Part shown: positions 8,786 through 17,041 of the stretch, in pieces | How positions within the stretch are numbered: position 1 is the first letter of the stretch | Layout of the letters: each line of letters opens with the position of its first letter | Source: Clostridia bacterium | Lineage (GTDB): Bacteria; Bacillota; Clostridia; Oscillospirales; CAG-272 | Length of the DNA stretch: 55,173 nt | Assembly: GCA_017547755.1 (NCBI GenBank) | Contig: JAFYOX010000053.1 | Location: forward strand, 1-55,173 | Direction: 5' to 3' | Position numbers and translations under genes: made by a program | The notes under the pieces: generated by a model | The model's database searches: none | The model's input: only the letters and a program-made list of their open reading frames with translations | Told to the model about the DNA's origin: nothing

Positions 8786-9409
8786 TTATCCCGAATTTCT
8801 TCCGGTTTCCCGCGGATCCGCCAGATGCAGCCGGATATCATTGCTGATCCTGACATCCTGATTGTAATTCAGTCCCGTCCCGGCGGCAGGAATTTTCTGT
8901 GCCCGGGTGTAGATCACGGGATCCGTTGTGCTCTTCCGGACAAAGAAAAGTTTTTCTATCACCGGTCCAATCTTTTTTTCCGTGCGGTCGATGCGTGCGA
9001 TCCAGCGGTCCATCCGCAGAAACAGCCGGGCAAGCCGCTGTACGGAAGGTTTTTCGAATCGCTCCGCATTCTTTTCCTTCCAGACGGAATAGAACTCCGT
9101 CCATTCCGTCCGGAGGCTGGCGTTCCGGTATGGTCGGATGTGATATCTGCCGTCCGCATCGTCATACCACAGGATTGCGTGGATTCTGGACACGGAGAGA
9201 TCCCTGTCGCCGAGATAAAAGTCACATTTGCGCTTTCTTCTTCCAATGATATAGTGGGAAGACGTTAGATGGTATTTTTCCGACTGCAGGATCAGATCCG
9301 TACAGAACTTTTTGCGGTAATACCGTCTGCGCTGTCTGTCCTCGGAATGCAGCGTCGTCAGAGCCAGAAGAATGGCCGCTGCCGCCATAAGAATTGCCGC
9401 AGTATACAT
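8786..9409 (-). CDS. membrane-anchored FHA domain protein
   Basis: The product has about 207 residues. An N-terminal hydrophobic segment (about 2-18) is followed by an FHA domain with the core pattern IIGRRKRKCDFYL...DLSVSRIHAIL (GR, then SRxHA). FHA domains bind phosphothreonine, so this protein probably links the operon's kinase to the FtsW/RodA-PBP pair. The C-terminal half is basic and unrecognised. ATG at 9409 was chosen; a GTG at 9421 overlaps the preceding gene's stop and is an alternative, but its RBS would be too close. In mycobacteria FhaA/FhaB are encoded beside rodA-pbpA-pstP-pknB, an analogous arrangement. Confidence 0.75.
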   Translation of the reverse strand: MYTAAILMAAAAILLALTTLHSEDRQRRRYYRKKFCTDLILQSEKYHLTSSHYIIGRRKRKCDFYLGDRDLSVSRIHAILWYDDADGRYHIRPYRNASLRTEWTEFYSVWKEKNAERFEKPSVQRLARLFLRMDRWIARIDRTEKKIGPVIEKLFFVRKSTTDPVIYTRAQKIPAAGTGLNYNQDVRISNDIRLHLADPRETGRNSG

Positions 9410-9417
9410 ATATCTGA

Positions 9418-10926
9418 TCACCCTCTCTGATCATTTTGTCTGCCGCAGAGAAATTCCGGTTTGTTTTTTCTCTTTTTGAACATTCCGGTCAGCTGGCGGA
9501 AACAATCCCCGGCACAAAAACTCACAACCGCCGTAAGCAGTATATGCAAGACATAAAGGAAGACGTCCAGATCAAGTTGAAAATTCAAAATCTGACCGAT
9601 ACCGTCATAATAACCGAGAATCGCCTGCTTCATCAGAAAAACAAATGTGCAGGGAACGATCAAAGTCAGCACACAGATCCCGGCAAGAACCGTGAAAATT
9701 CCGGAAACCGTTTTTCCGGCGCTCTTCCGTCTCTCATCGGATGCCGTTTTCTGATCTGCCGCGATCATCTCCTTCAGACGTTCTCTGCGTTCGTCCGATC
9801 CGTCGAAGTCCTCGCTTCCGGAGCAGTCAGCGGACATTTTCTGCTGCTTCCGCTGGTTTCGTTTCCGCTGACGCAGAAACTCGGAGGTCTGCGGGAATTT
9901 TCGGATATTCTTCAGGCAGTACTTCACCGTCCCGGCTTCCCATTCCGGCGAAAATATCTTATGCTGAAGACAATGCAGTACCCGTTCATCCCCCATTACA
10001 TCCAGAAACCGTACGATGCTTTCCGCTTCATCGGGCAGCCAAAGAGTCTCAAGAATCTCATGGTATGTCTCCCACGAACCGATCTCACCGATCAGCTTCA
10101 TGATTTCCTGATCATCTTCCTCGTTCTTTCTCGAAAGAAGTTCTGCCTTCCGGCGGATTTCATCGTCCGCGTTCCAGACTGCTTTCTGTTCGGAACAGTA
10201 ATAACTCTTCTTTGCCGGCATTCCGCCGCCGAATCCGCCCGCACGGATGTTTTCAAAGCGGTCGGCATTGGAGAAATTCAGCCCGATATTCTGCGAATCG
10301 GCAGCATTCTCCACACCGGTATGGAAAGAGACGGTTTTTCTGAGCGATGCGGGAAGGTGTGAAAACAGCCAGTCAAGGCAGCATTCCGGATTCATTCCGG
10401 AAATAAAGATCTGGTTTTTCATCGGCGGCTCCTGCTGCGCACAGAGAGCACCCGCATACAGAAAAATCTGCAGTTCCTCACCAATGTTTTTCACCGCAGA
10501 GAACGTACTATCGCCGTCCGCCATGAATTTTTCAAAGATCTTCTTCTGGTCTTCCCGATCCGCGGGAAGCTTGTTTTCTACGATCAATCTGGAATACTCC
10601 CGGAAGCCTTTCGCTCTGCGGCGGAAAAGATTATCTCTGAACATCATATCTGCCTCTCTGGTATTCAGGATAAAATGAACCGCACTGACGGAAGCCCGGT
10701 GATCCTCCGCACGGATCATATTGCGATAAATCACACTCAGGATGTAGTCACCGCCGCCAAGCGGTCCGTAACGCAGTGCAGGCTCTGCACTTCCCGTTTT
10801 CTGAAAAACCGTCATGGAAGAACAGATATCTGTAATTGCCTTCCGGTATTTTTCGATCGGGAAATCCTTTGAGGAACCATAAAACCCGTAACCGTTCTCA
10901 CGGTTTCCGTATTCAATCCATAACAT
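9418..10926 (-). CDS. GTPase-associated protein 1 (GAP1)-like membrane protein
   Basis: The product has 502 residues. The N-terminal half has the pattern YGxxxxGYGFYGSS, a later GPLGGGDYILSVIYRN and an EDHRASVSAVHFIL stretch, which resemble what I remember of the GAP1 N-terminal domains found next to small GTPases in bacterial conflict systems. The middle is helical and charged. Two hydrophobic segments (about 415-440 and 455-480) place the C-terminus in the membrane. The adjacent upstream gene is a P-loop GTPase, which supports the assignment. There is no enzyme motif. The start is the first ATG; its ribosome binding site is weak, and the 90-bp gap upstream can fold into a small hairpin around a GGTAC/GTACC pair. 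Function is inferred only. Confidence 0.5.
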   Translation of the reverse strand: MLWIEYGNRENGYGFYGSSKDFPIEKYRKAITDICSSMTVFQKTGSAEPALRYGPLGGGDYILSVIYRNMIRAEDHRASVSAVHFILNTREADMMFRDNLFRRRAKGFREYSRLIVENKLPADREDQKKIFEKFMADGDSTFSAVKNIGEELQIFLYAGALCAQQEPPMKNQIFISGMNPECCLDWLFSHLPASLRKTVSFHTGVENAADSQNIGLNFSNADRFENIRAGGFGGGMPAKKSYYCSEQKAVWNADDEIRRKAELLSRKNEEDDQEIMKLIGEIGSWETYHEILETLWLPDEAESIVRFLDVMGDERVLHCLQHKIFSPEWEAGTVKYCLKNIRKFPQTSEFLRQRKRNQRKQQKMSADCSGSEDFDGSDERRERLKEMIAADQKTASDERRKSAGKTVSGIFTVLAGICVLTLIVPCTFVFLMKQAILGYYDGIGQILNFQLDLDVFLYVLHILLTAVVSFCAGDCFRQLTGMFKKRKNKPEFLCGRQNDQRG

Positions 10927-11016
10927 ACTGCAATTGCGTTCTCACGGTACCTCTCCGCTTCGGGAAGTACCGCTTCCCGCTTCCTTTCTGTAATGTATTC
11001 TATGTATTTTCCATGT

Positions 11017-12144
11017 TTACTGCGCTTTTTCTCTGCCGATCTTCAGAAAACCCAGTTCCGCAAGGATCCAGAGCAGAGGATCCATAATATTGACAGCCGT
11101 ATCATACACCGAGCGCTGCGCGGCATCCGGATTCTGCGCTTCGGAACGACAGGTCTGGATAAAGAAGCCTGCGCGGTGCTGCGGCTTTTCCGCAATGCGC
11201 GCTCCTGCCTCCAGACGATAATTGCTGACGATCATATTTTCGAGTGCCATTCTGGGAAGAAATTCTTCGGGGAAATAATCGCTTTTTTTCTTCTGGGGAT
11301 GGAATGTTGTTTTATCGAACAGCGGTATGCTGCTTCCGCGATAACTGATTTTTTTATCCATCACTTTGTCCATACATGTGATCACATGGCACAGACTTTT
11401 TATTCCGTCCAGATACTGAAGTTTCTTCAAACCGTTATAAAGGGATACAACTTCGCCTGTACCGCGGTCTGCCGCATCTACAACAAGGAGAACATCGGCA
11501 TGCTCCAGAAAAATTCCGCGTTCGCTTTCCGTGATCTTTCCTTCGAAAAGTTCCCCTGCAAGGTCGACAATAAGGAGCGAAGCAATCTTCTTATGATTTC
11601 CGGTAAGGTCAAAAAGTGTCGTGGAACCTGTCTCGCTGCGGTTGGTCGTTTTCACATCCGTCGTTTCGCCGATGGAATCCGCTGGAACGATGCGCAGTCC
11701 CGGAGCAAGTACCGTTAATGCTTCGTTCAGCGGAAGGAGATTCCCCGGATAACGGACAGCATTCACAAAGGTGGTTTTTCCGACTCCGCGAGCGCCCGCC
11801 AGAGCAACTACATAGGTAGGGAATTCTCCCTGACCGGGATACAGGTAATTGGTTTTTCCATTGCGGCAGCAATGAGGGCAGATCCGGAGAAATACCAGCT
11901 CTTCGCCGCTGTTCTCCTGTACCGCATGGATTTTCACAGGCAGATCCTGTCCTGCCTTCCCTCTCCGGGTCTTTCTGTCGATCCGGAACAGGCTTTTTTT
12001 ATCCGCACCCATTCCTGCAAGGTAACATTTTCCGAATACATCTCTTTTCAAAACGGTATGGATGTTTTTGTCCGAATTATAGTAATTCACCTCTTCCGAA
12101 ATTTTACCGCAGAAATGACATAAGCATTCGCCTGTTTTCAGCAT
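11017..12144 (-). CDS. zinc-ribbon P-loop GTPase
   Basis: This 375-residue protein begins with a probable zinc ribbon made of CHFC (C9, C12) and CPHC (C89, C92). It then has a P-loop NTPase domain with Walker A GARGVGKTT (117-125), a switch-like TGSTTLFDL, Walker B/G3 IVDLAGE (D194) and TCMDK (256-260), which may be a degenerate T/NKxD base-specificity motif. This fits the TRAFAC-type GTPases that accompany GAP1-like proteins. A hydrophobic-rich C-terminus ends near MDPLLWILAELGFL. The next gene downstream encodes the GAP1-like membrane protein, and the gap to the upstream membrane gene is 4 bp. Guanine specificity is inferred. Confidence 0.65.
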   Translation of the reverse strand: MLKTGECLCHFCGKISEEVNYYNSDKNIHTVLKRDVFGKCYLAGMGADKKSLFRIDRKTRRGKAGQDLPVKIHAVQENSGEELVFLRICPHCCRNGKTNYLYPGQGEFPTYVVALAGARGVGKTTFVNAVRYPGNLLPLNEALTVLAPGLRIVPADSIGETTDVKTTNRSETGSTTLFDLTGNHKKIASLLIVDLAGELFEGKITESERGIFLEHADVLLVVDAADRGTGEVVSLYNGLKKLQYLDGIKSLCHVITCMDKVMDKKISYRGSSIPLFDKTTFHPQKKKSDYFPEEFLPRMALENMIVSNYRLEAGARIAEKPQHRAGFFIQTCRSEAQNPDAAQRSVYDTAVNIMDPLLWILAELGFLKIGREKAQ

Positions 12145-12147
12145 ATT

Positions 12148-13140
12148 TCATCTCTCCTTTCCGGCTGCAGAACCCTCTGCGGTCCCGCAGATCCATGTAA
12201 CTGCGTAGTTGGGGATATCGTCCTGAGGATTTCTGAGCTCCCTGATGTTCTTTACAAGAAGCAGAGGAACATTCTTTTCCAGAGGATGGTACAAGTATTT
12301 TCCGTCTTCGCTGACCACAATGAACGCACGATCGTCCTTATAACAAAACTTTATGCAGTCCTCTCCCTCCTCGTTGATGTCTGCCGGAATTTCAATGACA
12401 TTTCTTGCATTCCAGGAACAGATGCTTTCGTTTTTTCGATCCTGCTGGTCGTGCGGACCAAGCTTCTGCACACGAAGATATCCGCCGTCCGGGAACTCCA
12501 TTGCCGTTCCGGCTATTTTCTTCCGGAAAATGCAGAGAGAAAGATTGCGCCAGACTCTTATCGGCAGAGGAAGGAGCGTTGTGAAACTGATCCGCGGCAT
12601 CCGTACCGCCGTCTTCGGTGTACGGCGTTTTTTTACGTTACGCTTCCCGGTGTTCCGGAAAGTTTCCGTGTTATTCCCATCGTCCCTGCTGGCTGCGGGT
12701 ACGGGAACAGCTTTGGGTCTGGGAGGCCTCATCTTATGCTTCAGTCTCAGGATTTCCGCATACCGGAAGATAAGCCGGATGTACGGTATCGTGAGAAGGA
12801 GCGTTATAATGTACGGAGTTTCCGGCCGTCCGGCGGCCAGATTCACCAGTTCCAGAAAGCGCTGATATCCCTCCCGGATGTCATATCCGTTTTCATCCAG
12901 TTTCTGCAGAAGCAGATCCGTCAGCATACGGAAAAGATCCGCCAGAAGCGTATGGATCGCTTGAAAAACTTCATATAACGGCGGAAAAAAGGAGAGAAAA
13001 CCGGGAAAAAGAATCAGCAGAACCATGCTCTCGATTATCGTAAAAATCAAAAGACGATTTTTGCTGCCGATCTTCTTTTTCAGCCGCTTATTCAGGGTCA
13101 AAGAATTGTTCACAGGATTTGCCGAAGCTGCCGCATTCAT
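12148..13140 (-). CDS. two-helix membrane protein of unknown function
   Basis: I do not recognise this 330-residue protein. It has a hydrophobic segment at about 30-55 (FTIIESMVLLILFPGFL), a second at about 108-130 (ITLLLTIPYIRLIF), a basic, proline-rich linker (140-200) and a soluble C-terminal domain of about 120 residues, apparently beta-rich, with hydrophobic strands such as AFIVVSEDGKYLYHP. The position, 4 bp from the GTPase and 25 bp from the kinase, suggests that it recruits or senses for one of them at the membrane. Confidence 0.55.
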   Translation of the reverse strand: MNAAASANPVNNSLTLNKRLKKKIGSKNRLLIFTIIESMVLLILFPGFLSFFPPLYEVFQAIHTLLADLFRMLTDLLLQKLDENGYDIREGYQRFLELVNLAAGRPETPYIITLLLTIPYIRLIFRYAEILRLKHKMRPPRPKAVPVPAASRDDGNNTETFRNTGKRNVKKRRTPKTAVRMPRISFTTLLPLPIRVWRNLSLCIFRKKIAGTAMEFPDGGYLRVQKLGPHDQQDRKNESICSWNARNVIEIPADINEEGEDCIKFCYKDDRAFIVVSEDGKYLYHPLEKNVPLLLVKNIRELRNPQDDIPNYAVTWICGTAEGSAAGKER

Positions 13141-13165
13141 ATCATTCCCGTCCTTTCAAAATAAT

Positions 13166-14863
13166 CTATTCCTTGTGGATCACCACATAGTGGATGCTGC
13201 CGTCCGCACTGCGGAAAAAGATGTCCTGTGTACGCCGCTTTTCCGGCGTCATGTTTCTCCCCAAAGCATCCTTTTTGTTTTTCACGGATGCCGGTATGGT
13301 TCCGATCTCCGGTACATCTTCGGAAGGCTTCCGTGAGGCAGACTGCACTTTATGAAACGGACGGCATTCCGTATACCACCGGCTTCCCGTGTCGTTCCGG
13401 ACATCGCCGTCGCAGTACACGATCAGCCGGAACTGACTGCCGAGGAGATCTGCGTAATACCGGATCGGTCTGCCGTTGACTGTCAGAAATTTTCCTGCAT
13501 TCATATCTGCAGAAGCGAAAATATGAATCTGACCGCTGAAATACCGGAAATCCTGCGGATCCTTTTCGCGGTCACGGATCATCTTGTAAAGACTTGCCGT
13601 AACTCCGGAACAGGAACCCTTCGGATACGCCGGAAGTTCCTTCCGCAGTCCGTCGGACACATCCTGTTCCGAAAGATAATCCTCTGCATTTCCGATTCTG
13701 CCCATCCCGGAGCATACCTCCGACCAGTTTGTACGGGTGTCCGCGTCGTTCCTGTTCACGTCGTGGTAAACATAAACCATATGACGGGTATTCTCCGATG
13801 CAAAAACGGAATATTCCTTCATCGCCTTCAGATACTTCGCACGATTTCCGGCAAGCCCGGTCAGATCCAGCAGAATAACATCCGAAAGCATGGACTGCAA
13901 ATTTATCAAAACTTTTTTCAGTTCCATGAGAGAAATACGACCGTCCGGTCTGCAGGCGATACACCGGCGGAACACCCGCACCAGTTCCTCGGGAAACTCC
14001 TCCCCGGAAAGCGTCAGTTTTCCGGCAAGTTCGCGTTCAAGCCATGAAGGCACCGCAGTGTCATCGGCGTATTTTTCCCACAGCGCCTCATATGTCTTCC
14101 GGATCGCGCCTCGCGGAATCTTCGCAAACCAGCAGCACATCGGATTCATCGTTTCTCCGTTTTCATCGCGGAACAGTCCGAACAGTTCCGCAAGAAGCAT
14201 TCCGAGTGCAAACACATCTGCCTTCGCGGAAGGCTTCATTTCCAGAATATATTCCGGAGGAGTATTTGAGAAAGACATTGCATTCAGGTCCGTACCGTCG
14301 CTGTCAGGGGACTCCTCTGCGGCTTTCGAACTGGCAAAATCGATGATTTTGACACAGAACGATGTTCCCTTCCGTTCCAGCATGAGGTTGCCGAGCTTCA
14401 GATCACGGTGTGCAACGATGTAACCGTTTTTCCCGGTATTCAACTCTTCCAGACCGGCAATCGTCTGCAGCAGGATCTCGAGTTTATCCCCGAAAGTAAG
14501 TACAGCAGGTTCGATCGTCTGATACAGCGGTTCAATGATCATACACGTCAGCGGCTGATTTGTTTTGGAGCCGGAAAGAAGGAGACGGGTATTGTCATCC
14601 TTCAGAAGGATCCGGCGAAGATGTTCCCCTTCATAGGAGATCAGGTCCATATATTCCCGGTTCTGAGGGGTACGTTCGTGCAGCATGCTCTCCGTAACGT
14701 CGTACTGCTTCAGACAATAGCGGGTTCCGGGCAAAAGATTCCCGGGAGCTTCTTCACGAAATCTTCCGGAGTATACATACTTTCCGGTACTTCTTGAGGA
14801 AATTTTTTCTTCCACGAAAAACGGATATTTTTCCGCCTCATATGTAAAGAAAATATTCTGCAT
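13166..14863 (-). CDS. Ser/Thr protein kinase with unidentified C-terminal domain
   Basis: This 565-residue protein has a Hanks-type kinase domain at about 1-340: CLKQYD with lysine K52, HRDLKLGN (catalytic D154, N159), then DFA (D175) where most kinases have DFG, PPE (202-204) for APE, and KADVFALG in the F helix. The catalytic residues are present, so it is probably active. There is no membrane segment or PASTA repeat, unlike PrkC/PknB. The C-terminal 220 residues begin with LLDLTGLAG and contain GSCSGVTASLYKMI, which could be a degenerate von Willebrand A-type fold, but this is unsure. The PP2C gene lies 25 bp upstream and would be the opposing phosphatase. Confidence 0.75.
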   Translation of the reverse strand: MQNIFFTYEAEKYPFFVEEKISSRSTGKYVYSGRFREEAPGNLLPGTRYCLKQYDVTESMLHERTPQNREYMDLISYEGEHLRRILLKDDNTRLLLSGSKTNQPLTCMIIEPLYQTIEPAVLTFGDKLEILLQTIAGLEELNTGKNGYIVAHRDLKLGNLMLERKGTSFCVKIIDFASSKAAEESPDSDGTDLNAMSFSNTPPEYILEMKPSAKADVFALGMLLAELFGLFRDENGETMNPMCCWFAKIPRGAIRKTYEALWEKYADDTAVPSWLERELAGKLTLSGEEFPEELVRVFRRCIACRPDGRISLMELKKVLINLQSMLSDVILLDLTGLAGNRAKYLKAMKEYSVFASENTRHMVYVYHDVNRNDADTRTNWSEVCSGMGRIGNAEDYLSEQDVSDGLRKELPAYPKGSCSGVTASLYKMIRDREKDPQDFRYFSGQIHIFASADMNAGKFLTVNGRPIRYYADLLGSQFRLIVYCDGDVRNDTGSRWYTECRPFHKVQSASRKPSEDVPEIGTIPASVKNKKDALGRNMTPEKRRTQDIFFRSADGSIHYVVIHKE

Positions 14864-14888
14864 TTCGAACTCCTTTCAAGTCTTCCCG

Positions 14889-15674
14889 TCAGCTGAGCTG
14901 AATACGGGTCGCCATAATTGTAAAATTATCTGTGGAGGAACTGTTCTCAACTTCGTCGAGAATACGCTGACAAAGTCCTGCCATATGGTCCGCATTCCCG
15001 CAGACGATCTCCCGCAGAATATCTTCTCCAAATACGGAAAGCGCGCCGTCGCTTCCGAGAAGAAGAACACAGTCCTGAGAGAGCGTTACGTGATCTGTAA
15101 AAATCTCTTCTTCGCGGAGAGGTGTGGTTCTTCCCAGAGCAAGAACCAATTTGTTTTTCAGCGGAGATGATAAGGCTTCTTCCCGGCTCAGGAGTCCTTC
15201 CCGGACGGCATATCCGGCCGCGTTGTGATTTTCATAAAGTCCGGTAAGCACCCCCTGCTTAAAATCAATGAGGTAGACCGGCGAATCTCCTACATTACAA
15301 ACGAACAGCCGGTCTCTGAAAACAACGGCGCAGCTGAGGGTCGCGGCGCACCTGTTTTTCCGAAGCATACTGTCCGCTTCCATCACTGCCTGGCAAAGCG
15401 TTCTGCGGATGTAATAATCCAAATACTCTTCCTCTGCTTCCGCCAGATCGTAAAGACTTCCCAGCAGAGGAAGAAGGCCGTTGTAGAAACTCCGGACGGC
15501 AAGCTCTGCGGCGAGCTTGCCGTTTGCTTTCGATACTCCATCCACCACGCACTGAATGCTCATCCGCTGAGGTGCCGTAGGCGCGGGATCGACCAGCACA
15601 TGCAGACATTTATCCTCATTTTCACTCTTACGATGCCGGACAGAACATTCCCGGAAATCCTTGATGTAAAACAT
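14889..15674 (-). CDS. PP2C-family protein phosphatase
   Basis: The 261-residue product shows the PPM/PP2C motifs in order: ENED (18-21), VVDG (D45), VGDSPVYL (128-135), LGSDG (D209) and STDNFT (D249). The metal-binding acidic residues are kept, so it should dephosphorylate phosphoserine/threonine with Mn or Mg. The usual DGMGG loop is replaced by DGVSKANGK, an uncommon change next to the metal centre. Start at 15674 follows GGAAGGTGAG; a start nine codons up would lie in this RBS. It lies between the pseudokinase and kinase genes in one operon, so it likely reverses that kinase on the FHA ligands and on cell-wall or GTPase targets. Confidence 0.8.
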   Translation of the reverse strand: MFYIKDFRECSVRHRKSENEDKCLHVLVDPAPTAPQRMSIQCVVDGVSKANGKLAAELAVRSFYNGLLPLLGSLYDLAEAEEEYLDYYIRRTLCQAVMEADSMLRKNRCAATLSCAVVFRDRLFVCNVGDSPVYLIDFKQGVLTGLYENHNAAGYAVREGLLSREEALSSPLKNKLVLALGRTTPLREEEIFTDHVTLSQDCVLLLGSDGALSVFGEDILREIVCGNADHMAGLCQRILDEVENSSSTDNFTIMATRIQLS

Positions 15675-15697
15675 GCTCTCACCTTCCTTTCCCTGTG

Positions 15698-16780
15698 TCA
15701 AACTTCCGTGGCATCGGTCTGAGAGGAAGATTCTTTTCCGAAAATCCCCTTCAGCTTTTCCAAAACATCTTCTCTGGGAAAGGAGAGAAACGGCAGCTTC
15801 CAGGCTTCACTGCCGGTCTCCGTATCATCGCTGATCGGCTCGGAAGGGGCTGCAGCCTTCTTTTTCACGGAGATCTTTTTCTCCGGAACCGTCCGGGAAT
15901 CGATGCCGAGTTCACGGAAAATCGCACCGCTTCTTACCTCTTCCAGAGTCGGACGCATTTTCTGGAAAGGATTGATCGCCCGAAGAAGATATGTATTTTC
16001 TTCATTCGGAAGATTTTCGACGTCCTTCATTTCGGAACCTCCGTTCAGAAGAATCAGATAAATGCAGGCTGCCGCATAGAGGTCGGTCGTGAAATCCGCA
16101 TCGGGTCCGCCCGCTTCCGGAGGATACAGTTCCGAGAATGCTTCATTCAGTGCGGGGATCGGAAGAATGCGGATGGAAACATTTCCGCCGCAGAAACGGA
16201 CATACACGGTGTCCAGACTCAGGCAGCATAAAGCTCCGAAAAAGGGGCTGCTTCTCCTGACCTGCATCTTTTTTACCAACGGTGAATAGTTCGTCAGGAC
16301 ATTCTGCCACTGTCCTTCCTGAATAAAGAGGAGCAGTTCCCGAAAAACGATCGGTGCGATCTTTTTCTTTACATCGGCCGGAAGCTCACGCAGGGAACGT
16401 TCTTCGTCCCACAAATAAAAGGAATACAGCGTGTAGCCGTCCTTCTCGGAATAGGGAGCGCTGCCGGGGATAAATGTTGTATCCGGCACATGAAGAACTG
16501 CAGAAAAATGTTTCTGCAGAGCAGACTGCAGCGGAACACTGCAGTCTTTCACCGCCCAGACAACGGTGCCGGGATCGGCGGTGATCAGTTTTCCTCCGCA
16601 GCATGCACCTGCACAGGTGATATCTCCGAGAAAAACATCGGAGGAACGTGAAAAATCCGGAATGCGTTCATTCTCATTTTTCACTTCTGCATCGGGAGAG
16701 ATGTCGTTGATGCGGAATCTGGAATCCCTGCGATTTGCGGGGGACTGTGTTCTCTCATCCATATTTTCACGATTGCTCAT
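15698..16780 (-). CDS. probable pseudokinase, first gene of the nine-gene operon
   Basis: The 360-residue protein has an acidic, disordered N-terminus and C-terminus around a region that keeps the back half of a protein kinase. YPPEAGG resembles the APE motif, DFTTDLYAAACIYLILLNGG resembles the F-helix DxxxxG region, and FQKMRPTLEEV resembles the RPT motif at the end of the domain. No lysine strand, HRD or DFG motif was found, so it should not phosphorylate and may act as an allosteric partner or scaffold for the active kinase two genes on. The low overall similarity makes this an inference. A promoter with the shared 16-bp motif lies directly upstream. Confidence 0.55.
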   Translation of the reverse strand: MSNRENMDERTQSPANRRDSRFRINDISPDAEVKNENERIPDFSRSSDVFLGDITCAGACCGGKLITADPGTVVWAVKDCSVPLQSALQKHFSAVLHVPDTTFIPGSAPYSEKDGYTLYSFYLWDEERSLRELPADVKKKIAPIVFRELLLFIQEGQWQNVLTNYSPLVKKMQVRRSSPFFGALCCLSLDTVYVRFCGGNVSIRILPIPALNEAFSELYPPEAGGPDADFTTDLYAAACIYLILLNGGSEMKDVENLPNEENTYLLRAINPFQKMRPTLEEVRSGAIFRELGIDSRTVPEKKISVKKKAAAPSEPISDDTETGSEAWKLPFLSFPREDVLEKLKGIFGKESSSQTDATEV

Positions 16781-16840
16781 AGATTGATCCTGTCCTTTCC
16801 GGAAATTTTGTAATTCCGATATTCATCTGATCGTATCTGT

Positions 16841-16890
16841 ATTATAGGATTTTCCGGCATTTTTATCGATATGGATCCCACCAAATCGAT
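16841..16890 (-). promoter_or_regulatory. activator-type promoter, motif copy D
   Basis: Read on the minus strand, ATCGATTTGGTGGGAT (16890-16875) is followed after 28 bp by TATAAT (16846-16841). It drives the nine-gene kinase/GTPase/cell-wall operon. No TTGACA is visible. Copy C, facing the other way, starts 48 bp to the right. Confidence 0.7.
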
Positions 16891-16938
16891 ATATATCCTC
16901 TGTACGACCGTTTCCGGCGCAAATCCAAACAAAATCAC

Positions 16939-16988
16939 ATTCATTTAGTGAGATGGTGGTTGCTGAAAACCGGCAGAATCCGTATGAT
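16939..16988 (+). promoter_or_regulatory. activator-type promoter, motif copy C
   Basis: ATTCATTTAGTGAGAT (16939-16954) is followed after 28 bp by TATGAT (16983-16988). It drives the 17042 gene. With copy D it makes a back-to-back arrangement of the same site. Confidence 0.7.
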
Positions 16989-17041
16989 ATTGGTGTGCCA
17001 GGTACCGGCGCACCATCTTCTTTCACCGAAAGGACCTCATC

